Assembly (NCBI RefSeq): GCF_002009175.1
Contig: NZ_CP018047.1
Coordinates: forward strand, 7,493,001-7,557,000
DNA from: Streptomyces niveus
GTDB lineage: Bacteria > Actinomycetota > Actinomycetes > Streptomycetales > Streptomycetaceae
Length of the DNA stretch: 64,000 nucleotides
Reading direction: 5' to 3'
The notes under the pieces were generated by a model. The model was not told the origin of the DNA. It saw only the letters and a program-made list of their open reading frames with translations, and did not search any database. Shown here one piece after another: positions 49,003 through 56,801 of this stretch; the first letter of the stretch is position 1, and every line of letters starts with the position of its first letter. The translations under genes were made by a program, and so were the position numbers.

Positions 49003-49757
49003 CCATCTCCGACGATTTTCCCGAACCTGAGGAACCGTGGTGGGGCCGTCCCGCATTCGACCTCCGGCTCGACGGCTACGACGCCGACCCCGGGAGGACC
49101 GAGGCGTTCTTCCACCACATCGGCCTGCATCAGCAGGACTTCGTCCCGCTCGCCGAGCACCACACCGCCGACGGCGTGCACAGCTTCTTCGCGCTGCACG
49201 ACGCCTCGGCCACCTGGGGCATTCCGGGTGAGCCCCAGTACATCGGTCTCCACCTGCATCGGGACGTGGAGAAGCGGACGTTCGACTTCGAGCAGGCGAC
49301 GCTGCCGCTGCCCGCGATGGTGCAGTCCTGGCTCATCCACCGGGGCTGCCCGCCGGAGGCCATCGGTCTCAACCCCGACCTGGGCCCACCTGCGGCCGAT
49401 GACGCGACGCGCTCTCTGGAAGCGCGGCTGATGGGCGACGGGGACCACTTCGCCTGCGGGTACTCCTACACCCGCGACGACCCGGGCGACCCGGTCACCG
49501 TGGTCGCCCTGCGCGCACTGACCAACCCGACGGGGTCCGAGTACCGGGTCCTGGTCGAGGAGGTCGACACCCAGGCGTGGACCCACACCCTGCGCGAGGG
49601 CGGTTTCGACATGGTCGAAGCGGCCGTCGGATGGTGCCGCGACCGGCTCGGCGGCACGGCCGGCCCCCTGCCGCCCGTCACCCCCGCCGCGGCACCCGCC
49701 CGCCCGGCGACGGCGCCGAAAGCGCCTGCCCCGCGCCCACCGGGCCGCTCCCGTTGA
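48999..49757 (+). CDS. Hypothetical protein
   Basis: 252 residues, mixed alpha/beta, not recognised: PWWGRPAFDLRLDGYDADPG, HTADGVHSFFALHDASATWG, GEPQYIGLHLHRDVEKRTFD, GSEYRVLVEEVDTQAWTHTL, FDMVEAAVGWCRDRLGG, then a Pro/Ala tail. Several aromatic/His pairs suggest a small-ligand or nucleotide pocket, but no catalytic motif is evident. GTG start with AAAGG four bases upstream. Element B follows its stop. Confidence 0.68.
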   Translation: MTISDDFPEPEEPWWGRPAFDLRLDGYDADPGRTEAFFHHIGLHQQDFVPLAEHHTADGVHSFFALHDASATWGIPGEPQYIGLHLHRDVEKRTFDFEQATLPLPAMVQSWLIHRGCPPEAIGLNPDLGPPAADDATRSLEARLMGDGDHFACGYSYTRDDPGDPVTVVALRALTNPTGSEYRVLVEEVDTQAWTHTLREGGFDMVEAAVGWCRDRLGGTAGPLPPVTPAAAPARPATAPKAPAPRPPGRSR

Positions 49758-49779
49758 ATACCGAATTGGCGAGTGGCGC

Positions 49780-49850
49780 GGTGCAACATAGCCGACGATC
49801 GCCGGTTGGCCAAACCGGCCATTCTCCGGACTCTTGAACGGCTGCCGGGA
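49780..49850 (+). promoter_or_regulatory. Palindromic promoter/operator element B
   Basis: GCCGGTT-GGCCA-AACCGGC at 49801-49819 is a perfect 7-bp-arm inverted repeat with a 5-bp centre. It is preceded by AACATAGCCGA (49785-49795) and followed by TCTCCGGACTCTTGA (49823-49837). The same series occurs, on the minus strand, at 21620-21672. The secreted SH3 protein starts at 49911 in the same direction. A promoter with TTGGCC as -35 and the CCGGACTC stretch overlapping -10 is possible. Confidence 0.65.
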
Positions 49851-49910
49851 CACCAGTCCCGGCCACTTACGACTCCCTTTCTCTTTTCCTGCACGGAGGT
49901 TCATTTCCGC

Positions 49911-50264
49911 ATGCGCTCAACCCGAATTGCCATATCCGCCACGCTGCTCGGCGTCCTCGCTCTGCCGGCCGTCCCGGCGACCGCTGCAACAGCCGTCCCG
50001 GCTTCTGCTTCCGGGTCTGCTCCCACTGCCCTGAGCAGGCCGTGTGAGCGGCCCGGACCTTGGGTCATCGGCACCAAGGCCGTCACGATCCGGTCCAAGG
50101 CGACCACCAAGTCCACCGCCGTCGGCGTCCTGTACAAGGGCCACAAGTTCACCGTCCACAAGAGCAGCGGGAACTGGCACTACATCACCGACCGGACCAC
50201 GGGCGTCAAGGGCTGGGTGTCGGGCACCTACGTCTACCGCGACGTCCGCATCTGCCTCGACTGA
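49911..50264 (+). CDS. Small secreted SH3b-domain protein
   Basis: 117 residues. A signal peptide (RIAISATLLGVLALPAVPAT, cleavage near ATAATAVP) precedes one bacterial SH3 domain (about 50-115): VIGTKAVTIRSKATTKSTAV, GVLYKGHKFTVHKSSGNWHY, GVKGWVSGTYVYRD. Two Cys (near residues 45 and 115) bracket the domain and may form a disulfide. It would bind cell wall or an extracellular partner. It has its own upstream palindromic element, so its expression may be set separately from the array. GGAGG lies 11 bases before the ATG. Confidence 0.87.
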   Translation: MRSTRIAISATLLGVLALPAVPATAATAVPASASGSAPTALSRPCERPGPWVIGTKAVTIRSKATTKSTAVGVLYKGHKFTVHKSSGNWHYITDRTTGVKGWVSGTYVYRDVRICLD

Positions 50265-50336
50265 CACACCTTCCTTAAGACCGGCGCCCGGTCTGTGCGA
50301 CGGCGTGGATTTCCCTCTGGGTGAAAGGAATTCGCA

Positions 50337-50771
50337 GTGAACGACGGTAGCGACGACGACGTTCTCGGTGTCATCACCGAGCAGATCGAAACCCGCTTCG
50401 AAATGAGTCTCACGGACTTGCGCGCGGCTGTTGAGGCGTCCCCCGACGCCAGCCGGCAAGCCACGCAGGTCGTGTACTGGCACGGCATGCTCAGCCAGGC
50501 CCAGACGGCTCTGGAACAGGCGGAGGACAACCTTCTCGCCGCCCTCGACACCGAACCGGGCCCGCTCGGGGACCCGGTGATGAATCTCGCCCAGCGCGTG
50601 AACGCGGCCGTCGCCGTCCGCGACGGACGGGCCCTGATCCTCACCTACCTCCTCGAACCCCGCACCGGTGCGTCCGCCGCTGTGCGGCGCGGGCCGGCAC
50701 TGCGCACCTCACAGCCCGCGCCCGCGTCCGTCCCGGCAACACCGGTTCCGGCCAAGGGGGTCGGCCGGTGA
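50337..50771 (+). CDS. Hypothetical helical protein, tandem paralogue 1
   Basis: 144 residues. RFEMSLTDLRAAVEASPDAS, HGMLSQAQTALEQAEDNLLA, MNLAQRVNAAVAVRDGRALI and a Pro/Ala tail. The same series (LxxLxxxxEx..., L-A-E-E/Q-x-V, LD/NxA-R-x-x-A-A-V-A-(A/V)-R-D) occurs in the next two genes, showing tandem duplication with divergence. AAAGGA lies seven bases before the GTG. Function unknown. Confidence 0.7.
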   Translation: MNDGSDDDVLGVITEQIETRFEMSLTDLRAAVEASPDASRQATQVVYWHGMLSQAQTALEQAEDNLLAALDTEPGPLGDPVMNLAQRVNAAVAVRDGRALILTYLLEPRTGASAAVRRGPALRTSQPAPASVPATPVPAKGVGR

Positions 50772-51223
50772 GCACGAGTGCGAAGCCCAGCAGCCAGGAC
50801 GACCTGCTCGCCGAGACCTTCGGCGCCACTCTTGCCGAGCTGTACGAGACGGCTGCCGTCTCCCCGGATGTCCCGGCGCTGACGCGGGCGCTGGAGCTGA
50901 GGTCGTTCCTCGCCCTGGCCGAGGAGCAGGTCGCCCGGGTGCGCGACCGCGTGCACGGGGCCATGGCACCGGGCCGTGACATGAACGACCTGTCCGCGGA
51001 CGAGCTGCGGTTCGACGCGCAGTGGCTGGCCGCCGCGCTCGACGCCCGCGACGGCTACCTCGCCGCGCTCGGGCAGCTGCTGCGCACCATGCCTCCGCAG
51101 ACCGCTCCGGTCCCCTCGCGTCCGGTGCGGTTCGCCCAGCCGCAGATCACCACCACCCTGCCCCCGGCCACGGCCGCCCCGGCACCACCGCGTGCCGGGG
51201 CGGCCCGGGAGCACCGACCGTGA
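50768..51223 (+). CDS. Hypothetical helical protein, tandem paralogue 2
   Basis: 151 residues. TFGATLAELYETAAVSPDVP, ALELRSFLALAEEQVARVRD, WLAAALDARDGYLAALGQLL. Starts at a GTG that overlaps the preceding stop (GTGA). Same helical layout as 50337 and 51234. Confidence 0.7.
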   Translation: MSTSAKPSSQDDLLAETFGATLAELYETAAVSPDVPALTRALELRSFLALAEEQVARVRDRVHGAMAPGRDMNDLSADELRFDAQWLAAALDARDGYLAALGQLLRTMPPQTAPVPSRPVRFAQPQITTTLPPATAAPAPPRAGAAREHRP

Positions 51224-51233
51224 AAGCCCTCCA

Positions 51234-51656
51234 TTGCCCGATCTCACCTCGACCGAGATAGCGGGGCGGATCGAGGACCTGTACGGCGCCCCGCTGACCG
51301 ACCTCGAAGCTCACGCCCAAGATCAGCCGCCCGGCATGCTCGCCGCCCTGCTCGGCAGCCTCACCGATCTACAACTCGCCGAGCGGAACATCGCCTTCCA
51401 GATGGACCGGCTGCGGGAGCTGACCGGTCCGGAGCGGGTGATCGGCTCGTTCGAAGCGGGCCACCTCCTCGACTGTGCCCGCCGGATCACCGCATCGGTC
51501 GCTGCCCGCGATGCCCACAGCAAGGCCACCGCCGCAGTGCTGCAGAGCCTGCACCGTACGCCCGCTCCGCAGGACCAGGCCCCGGCCCGGACATCGGTCC
51601 CCTCGGCCTCACCCGCTGTTCCAGCTCCGGCTGTTCCCTCCGCCCCCGCGCGCTGA
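51234..51656 (+). CDS. Hypothetical helical protein, tandem paralogue 3
   Basis: 140 residues. IEDLYGAPLTDLEAHAQDQP, LLGSLTDLQLAERNIAFQMD, LDCARRITASVAARDAHSKA. TTG start with GAAAG seven bases upstream, 10 bp after the preceding stop. Third tandem copy of the family; the conserved arginine-aspartate pair in the last helix (ARDxxS/G) may be functional. Confidence 0.7.
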   Translation: MPDLTSTEIAGRIEDLYGAPLTDLEAHAQDQPPGMLAALLGSLTDLQLAERNIAFQMDRLRELTGPERVIGSFEAGHLLDCARRITASVAARDAHSKATAAVLQSLHRTPAPQDQAPARTSVPSASPAVPAPAVPSAPAR

Positions 51657-51681
51657 CACGCTCTCGTACCAGGAGTTCCCT

Positions 51682-52530
51682 TTGGCCACCACCGCCCTGC
51701 CACCGACCGTTGACGCGGACGTCGCCCGGGTCACCGAAGCCCTCGGCATGATCACCCCGCGCTGGAACGTGCGCGTCCTGCTGGCGCTGAGGGCCCAGCC
51801 CCTGCGCTACACCGAGTTGACGGACAAGCTGCCCTGGCTGCGCGGCGGCCAGCTCCACCCCCGGCTCCGGGCCCTTGGCGACGCCGGCCTGGTCGGGCGC
51901 ACCGAGCACTCCGTCCACCACGTCACCTACCACCTCACCGGACGCGGCACGACGCTGCTGCCCGTGCTGCCGGTGATCGCCACCTGGGCCGAGGAGTTCC
52001 TGGAGAAACCGGCAGGGCCCGTCTCGACGGTCCAGAACGTCGAGGACAGCCTCATCCTGCTCACCCGGCGGCACGCCGCACCGATCCTGTGGGTGCTCAA
52101 GACCCGCGAAGAGGCGAGCGCCCGGTACTTGGCCGACATCGTCATGCCCGGCGGCTACTGGACCAACATCTACCCGCCTCTGCGGCAGCTCGTCGACGAC
52201 GGCCTGGTGGACACCGCCGGCACCGGCCTCCCCTACCGCCTGACCGCCTCCGGCCACGGCCTGGGAAGGGTGTTCGGCACGCTGTCCGCCTGGGCCGCCG
52301 GGCGGTCCCTCACCCACGCGTCCCGGCATCCCGTCTGGGGGACACCGGAAACCAACACCCGTACGGAGCCGGGGACGTGGGTCAGCCGCCAGTCCAGGCT
52401 GCCGGCCCCGCCGCTGTCCCCGGTTCTGGAAGCCGGGACATCACGGTCCCCTCGGCCGGTCCCCGAACTGTTCTCCCACGCTGCCCCCGCACGCCCCGCG
52501 GAGGTCCCGGTCGGAGGCGCCCGCCGATGA
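51682..52530 (+). CDS. HxlR-like transcriptional regulator with two winged helices
   Basis: 282 residues. Residues about 10-100 form an HxlR-type winged helix (LGMITPRWNVRVLLALRAQP, LRYTELTDKLPWLRGGQLHP, RLRALGDAGLVGRTEHSVHH, YHLTGRGTTLLPVLPVIATW), and about 125-200 a second one (HAAPILWVLKTREEASARYL, NIYPPLRQLVDDGLVDTAGT). Single-domain HxlR proteins dimerise; this one looks like a fused pair. A Pro-rich tail follows. AGGAG lies six bases before the TTG. It may regulate the downstream exporter and ligase genes with which it is co-transcribed. Confidence 0.82.
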   Translation: MATTALPPTVDADVARVTEALGMITPRWNVRVLLALRAQPLRYTELTDKLPWLRGGQLHPRLRALGDAGLVGRTEHSVHHVTYHLTGRGTTLLPVLPVIATWAEEFLEKPAGPVSTVQNVEDSLILLTRRHAAPILWVLKTREEASARYLADIVMPGGYWTNIYPPLRQLVDDGLVDTAGTGLPYRLTASGHGLGRVFGTLSAWAAGRSLTHASRHPVWGTPETNTRTEPGTWVSRQSRLPAPPLSPVLEAGTSRSPRPVPELFSHAAPARPAEVPVGGARR

Positions 52531-53054
52531 CACCCGGCTTCTCCCGCGAACAGCTGCGGCGCCTGTGCACCACCCTGTCCGAACCCGCGTTGATCCGTCT
52601 GATCACCGAGATCGACGACAACGGGCCCATCCCGCCCCGGAGTGCGGGCCGTATCTTCCCGGACCTGGCCCCGCACCAGATCCGGCACGTCACCGAACGG
52701 GCCCACACCATCGGCCTGATCCACACCCGCGTGGGCGGCGGGCTCGGACTGACCGAGTCCGGCGTCCTGCTGGCGGAGGTCTACGACGTCACCGCCCGCT
52801 GGGCCCGCCGGCACGCCTACCCGGCCCCGACGGGGGACTTCACCGGCCGGGTCCGCCACACCTTCGCCCTGTTGAGTGAACCACGGGTCCACGCTGCCCT
52901 CACCGCCGAGCCTTTCCAGCGCCGTACGGGCGCCGGCACACCGTTGCCGGAGGTTGTCGAGCCCGGTCTGGCGGGGCCGTGGCGGCTGCTGATGCAGTGG
53001 CTGCGGGCCAACCCGCAGGCGGCCGGGTTCGCGGCGGGTGAGCTTGCCGCGTGA
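52527..53054 (+). CDS. Winged-helix regulator
   Basis: 175 residues. FSREQLRRLCTTLSEPALIR, LITEIDDNGPIPPRSAGRIF, HQIRHVTERAHTIGLIHTRV and LGLTESGVLLAEVYDVTARW give a winged-helix layout with a wing at about 75-85, similar to the second unit of 51682-52530. ATG overlaps the upstream stop (ATGA), and the stop overlaps the MFS start (GTGA), so the regulators and transporter are made together. Confidence 0.75.
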   Translation: MTPGFSREQLRRLCTTLSEPALIRLITEIDDNGPIPPRSAGRIFPDLAPHQIRHVTERAHTIGLIHTRVGGGLGLTESGVLLAEVYDVTARWARRHAYPAPTGDFTGRVRHTFALLSEPRVHAALTAEPFQRRTGAGTPLPEVVEPGLAGPWRLLMQWLRANPQAAGFAAGELAA

Positions 53055-54292
53055 GACCGTCCGCCAGGGCGCGGCACGAACGCCGTCCGATGCCCGGTCT
53101 TGTGCGCGGTGTCTATCTGCCGCGGGCCGCAGATGCGGGTGCGTTCAGCCTGGCCACGTACGGGATCCCGATGCTCGTGCTGGCCACGACCGGCTCGGCC
53201 GCGCTCACCGGGCTCGCGTTCGCGCTGGAATGGATCCCGCGCCTGGCGGTCGTCACGTTCGCCGGAACGCTCGTCGACCGGCACGGCCCCGCCCTCGTCT
53301 TCCGGCTCGCCTGCGTGCTCCGGGCGGTGGTCGTGCTCGCCGCCGCGGTCGTACTTCCCGCGCAGACAGGCGGGACGGAGACGACGGTCATCCTCCTCGC
53401 CGCTGCCAGCGGGGCGTTGAACCAATTCTCCTACGTTGCCGCCGAGACCACCGGCGCGGACGCCAGCCGCCGGGCCGGGAGCCGGGCGCACCGGGTGCAG
53501 TCGGTATTGCTGGGGGTGGACCAGACCGCGCTTCTGGCCGGTCCCGCGCTCGCCGGCCTCCTGGTCCAGTGGACCGGTTCCACCGGACTGCTCACCACGT
53601 GCGCCGCCTTCTCCCTGCTGGCAGCGGTGTTGACGCCGCGGCAGCTCGCGCTACGCAAAACGAGCAGCCCCGCGGATGCGGTGCCCGCGCCGGGTCTTCG
53701 GACCGGGTGGACCGTACTGCGGAAGCGTCCCGCGCTGGCGTGGCTGGTGGGCGGGCTGGTCGTGTCGAACCTGTCGGTCGGCGTGCTCCAGGCAGCGACC
53801 CCGGTGATCGTGGTCCAGCAGCTGGGGCACTCCACCGGCTCCGTCGGGCTCATCTGGTCCGCCGCCGCCGTCGCGTCCCTGCTCGCCGTCGCCGCCTGCC
53901 GCGGTGCGATCAGCCGCTGGGGACTCTGGCCGGTAGGGACTCTGTCCGCGACGGTCGCCGCAGGCGCCTGCCTCGCCGTCGCCCAGGCCACCACCTACAG
54001 CATGTATCTCGTCCTGGTGGCCGTGTTCATGGCCGGTGAGGGCGGCCTGACGGTGGTGCTGCGCACCCTGCGCTCGACCCTCATCCCCGCCCAGGTGTTC
54101 GGCGCGACGCTCGCGCTGACCATCCTGCTGCTCCTCGCCCCGTTCCCCCTCGCCGGTCTCCTCGTCGCTGTTCTGCCGCCCGACCGGCTCGGACACGCGC
54201 TCGGCGTCTGCGCCGTCGTCCAGGCCCTGGCGCTCACGGTCACCTTCGCCCGCCTGCGGACCCTGCCCGGCCTGCGCCCGGCACACCCCTGA
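53051..54292 (+). CDS. Major facilitator superfamily transporter
   Basis: 413 residues, about 11-12 membrane segments. AFSLATYGIPMLVLATTGSA, FAGTLVDRHGPALVFRLACV (loop 2-3 motif DRHG), VQSVLLGVDQTALLAGPALA, and further hydrophobic stretches. It resembles the enterobactin/EntS-like and drug-export MFS branch. Paralogous in layout to 26138-27391. Position between two regulators and an ATP-grasp ligase suggests export of a product made by that ligase. GTG start overlaps the upstream stop. Confidence 0.87.
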   Translation: MRPSARARHERRPMPGLVRGVYLPRAADAGAFSLATYGIPMLVLATTGSAALTGLAFALEWIPRLAVVTFAGTLVDRHGPALVFRLACVLRAVVVLAAAVVLPAQTGGTETTVILLAAASGALNQFSYVAAETTGADASRRAGSRAHRVQSVLLGVDQTALLAGPALAGLLVQWTGSTGLLTTCAAFSLLAAVLTPRQLALRKTSSPADAVPAPGLRTGWTVLRKRPALAWLVGGLVVSNLSVGVLQAATPVIVVQQLGHSTGSVGLIWSAAAVASLLAVAACRGAISRWGLWPVGTLSATVAAGACLAVAQATTYSMYLVLVAVFMAGEGGLTVVLRTLRSTLIPAQVFGATLALTILLLLAPFPLAGLLVAVLPPDRLGHALGVCAVVQALALTVTFARLRTLPGLRPAHP

Positions 54293-54319
54293 CCGCCTCA
54301 CACACTGGAGAACTGCCCG

Positions 54320-54645
54320 ATGACCGTACGGACACAGCAGGACCTGCCCGGTTGCGGCTCGTTCTCGCACGCGCGTAAGCCGTCCACGCTCGCCGAGCAG
54401 TGCGAAGACTTCGACCGCGAACACCCCTGGGTGTATACGGCGTTGGAGCAGCTCGTTTCCCAGCGGCTCGCCTCCGGTGCCCGGCGGGTCGGGATGAAGG
54501 CGTCGTTCGAGACCCTGCGCTGGCGCCATCCGCACGGGATGAAGGGCCTCAACAACAACTACACCGCCTTCTACGCAGGCAGCTGCTCGCCGCCCACCCC
54601 GAATGGACCCCGGTGATCGAGCTGTGCCGAAGGCGAACCCCTTAG
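54320..54645 (+). pseudogene. Small plasmid/phage protein with one-base deletion
   Basis: The frame starts at ATG 54320 (GGAG nine bases upstream): FDREHPWVYTALEQLVSQRL, ASGARRVGMKASFETLRWRH, GLNNNYTAFYA. Then at about 54577 it runs into a short tail and stops at 54616. The neighbouring frame continues QLLAAHPEWTPVIELCRRRT and stops at 54645. Intact relatives in Streptomyces and phages have ...LNNNYxxxYAR-x-x-x-x-x-HPEW-x-x-h-F/I-E-x-R-R-L-R. Adding one base restores the whole protein (about 108 residues). The function of the family is not known. Confidence 0.78.
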
Positions 54646-54721
54646 CCCCCGCACCCCGAGCTGCCGTCCGACGCCTGCTTGGCGTCGTCCGTCTCCTTTC
54701 CCGTTTCCTTGGAGCTGTTCC

Positions 54722-55987
54722 TTGCCCTCTCGTCCCACCGTTCTCGTCGTCGCGCCCGCGGACGAGGCGCTGCGCGGCTACTGCCTCGATTCTGTGGCCG
54801 CCGCCTACGACATCGTGCTCATCACCCACAGCGCTCCGACGTGGGAGCGCCGCTGCATCCGCGACGCCGAGATCGCCGATCCCGCCGACGAGGCTGCGCT
54901 GCTGACGGCCGGGCGGGCACTGGCCGCACGGCACACCCTGCATGGGGTGGTGACGTGGTCGGAGTGGGACCTGGTGAACGTGGCCCGGCTCGCCGAGCAC
55001 CTGGGGCTGCGTACGAACAGCCCGCAGGTGATGCGCCATTGCCGGAACAAGGCCGCGCAACGCAGCCTGTTCGCCCGTCACCGTGTGCCGTCCGCGAAGG
55101 CGATGACCGCGCGCACTCTGCTGGAGGCGGCGCTGGCGGCGGAGACGATCGGCTACCCGGTGGTGCTGAAACCGGCGGCGTACGCGGCGAGTATCGGCGT
55201 CAGCCGCGCCGGCCGGTCCGAAGACCTCCCCGGCGCGTTCGACTTCGCCCAGGCCGGCGCCGAACTCAGCCGCGAGTCCGCGGCCGTGCTGGTCGAGGAG
55301 TACCTTCACGGCCCGGAGATATCGGTCGAGTGCGTCACGCACCGCGGTACGACCCGTGCGGTCGCCGTCACCCGCAAGACCCTCGGTCCCGCACCGTACT
55401 TCGAGGAGATCGCCCACTCGGTCGACGCGAACGACCCGCTGCTCGTACAGGTCGGGCCGGTCGCCGCAGCGGCGGTGCGGGCGCTGGGTATCACGGACGG
55501 CATCCAGCATGTCGAGATGCGCCTCACCGGGGACGGGCCGCGTCTTATCGAGGTCAACGCGCGGATCGCCGGTGACCTCATCGGCCAGCTCGTCCACCTC
55601 GCTACGGGTGTTGACCTGGCCCGCGCCGCCGCCGACATCGCCTGCGGCACGGCCCCCGACCTCAGCCCAACGCGCCGTACGGCAGCCGGTATCCGTCTCC
55701 TTTATCCGGAGGTGTCGGGCACGCTCGCCGCCCGCCAGTTCACGGACGGGTTCATGACCCATACGCCGTGGTTGCGGCAGGTGCACTGGCTGCGCGAGGT
55801 CGGCGAGATCCTCACTCTGCCGCCCGCCGGGTCCATGTACTCCGCCCGTGTCGGGTTCTTCACCGTCACCGGCACCAGCACCCGGCAGGTCGCCCAGCGC
55901 ACCCGCCTCGTCCTCGACCAGCTCACCCTGACCACCACCCTGCCCCCACAGCGCTCGCACCTTCCGGAAGCAGGAACTCGTGCCTGA
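54722..55987 (+). CDS. ATP-grasp ligase (amino-acid/peptide ligase type)
   Basis: 421 residues. The N-terminal preATP-grasp domain (VLVVAPADEALRGYCLDSVA), then NKAAQRSLFARHRVPSAKAM, IGYPVVLKPAAYAASIGVSR (the ATP-binding K), VLVEEYLHGPEISVECVTHR (hinge and E), GPRLIEVNARIAGDLIGQLV (E-x-N/R metal-binding end) and a C-terminal domain with QVHWLREVGEILTLPPAGSM. This order is that of L-amino-acid ligase/carboxylate-amine ligases (PurK/BL00235/CARNS-type), which join amino acids or short peptides by an acylphosphate. TTG start with GGAG seven bases upstream. With the adjacent MFS gene it may make and export a small dipeptide-like product. Confidence 0.9.
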   Translation: MPSRPTVLVVAPADEALRGYCLDSVAAAYDIVLITHSAPTWERRCIRDAEIADPADEAALLTAGRALAARHTLHGVVTWSEWDLVNVARLAEHLGLRTNSPQVMRHCRNKAAQRSLFARHRVPSAKAMTARTLLEAALAAETIGYPVVLKPAAYAASIGVSRAGRSEDLPGAFDFAQAGAELSRESAAVLVEEYLHGPEISVECVTHRGTTRAVAVTRKTLGPAPYFEEIAHSVDANDPLLVQVGPVAAAAVRALGITDGIQHVEMRLTGDGPRLIEVNARIAGDLIGQLVHLATGVDLARAAADIACGTAPDLSPTRRTAAGIRLLYPEVSGTLAARQFTDGFMTHTPWLRQVHWLREVGEILTLPPAGSMYSARVGFFTVTGTSTRQVAQRTRLVLDQLTLTTTLPPQRSHLPEAGTRA

Positions 55988-56777
55988 TCTTGACTCCTTC
56001 GGGCCGGACGACCCGGTCCTCGTCTCACCCCGCTACCTCGCCGGTCCCAGGCTCGAACAGCGACCGCTCGCTGCGGCGATGGTCTGGTCGAGCCTGATGA
56101 AGGCCGGCTGGGCCACCTACACACCGGACAACCAGCGGGAACCGTTTCTCTGTGCGAGCCCGTGCCAGCTGGTTCGCGCCGCCCGCATGCCCAATGCGAC
56201 AGACGGTGGCTGGAAGGCGGTCGTCTACGACGATGCAATGGGCACGCCCTGGTGGACCGCGGAGTGGACACAGCAGACACCGGCCGAGCTGCTCACCGAC
56301 TTCCACCGTGCCCTCGCCGAAGCACACGCCACCGGAGCCCTTCACTCCCCGACCAGTCCCGCCGCGGCTGTCTACCTGCCCCTGCTGAACGCCGGCTGGA
56401 GCCACATGGTGGACGAACGCGGCAACCAGACGTTCACCTCTCCCGACCGTCTTGCCACGGTGACCGGCCACCGGCGGCCTTCCCATGGCGGCGACGCCTG
56501 GAGCCTGAGCGTTTTTCCCGACACGACCGGCGGCTGCCGGTGGAGCGCCCGGTTCAGCAAGCAGGTGCCCTGCGCCCTGGTCGCCGCGTTCACCACCTCC
56601 CTTGCCGACACGACACCGGTGTACCGCAGTGCCGGCCAACTGCCCAAGGGACTGGGCTCGTACCTGGTGACCGAACCCGCCCCGCCCTGCGCGCCGGCCC
56701 GATCCGACGCGGGCGCAGCGTCGGCTCCCGTACTTCCGACCGCCGGTCCCGGCCAGGGCACAGCCCGCTGCCGCTGA
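55980..56777 (+). CDS. DUF317 (SPDY)-domain protein
   Basis: 265 residues. VSPRYLAGPRLEQRP, then DUF317 units with CASPCQLVRAARMPNATDGG / WWTAEWTQQTPAELLTDFHR and FTSPDRLATVTGHRRPSHGG / RWSARFSKQVPCALVAAFTT. The first unit has lost the SPD motif (SPC). GTG start overlaps the ATP-grasp stop by eight bases. One of three plus-strand DUF317 genes. Confidence 0.87.
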   Translation: MPDLDSFGPDDPVLVSPRYLAGPRLEQRPLAAAMVWSSLMKAGWATYTPDNQREPFLCASPCQLVRAARMPNATDGGWKAVVYDDAMGTPWWTAEWTQQTPAELLTDFHRALAEAHATGALHSPTSPAAAVYLPLLNAGWSHMVDERGNQTFTSPDRLATVTGHRRPSHGGDAWSLSVFPDTTGGCRWSARFSKQVPCALVAAFTTSLADTTPVYRSAGQLPKGLGSYLVTEPAPPCAPARSDAGAASAPVLPTAGPGQGTARCR

Positions 56778-56801
56778 CCACCATGCCAACCCTGGACATC
56801 T

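Noticed and set aside
53651..55960. Long antisense open frame of 769 codons on the minus strand
   Set aside because: It lies wholly opposite the MFS and ATP-grasp genes and is Gly/Arg/Gln-rich with no conserved motif; long antisense frames are a routine effect of GC3 bias.
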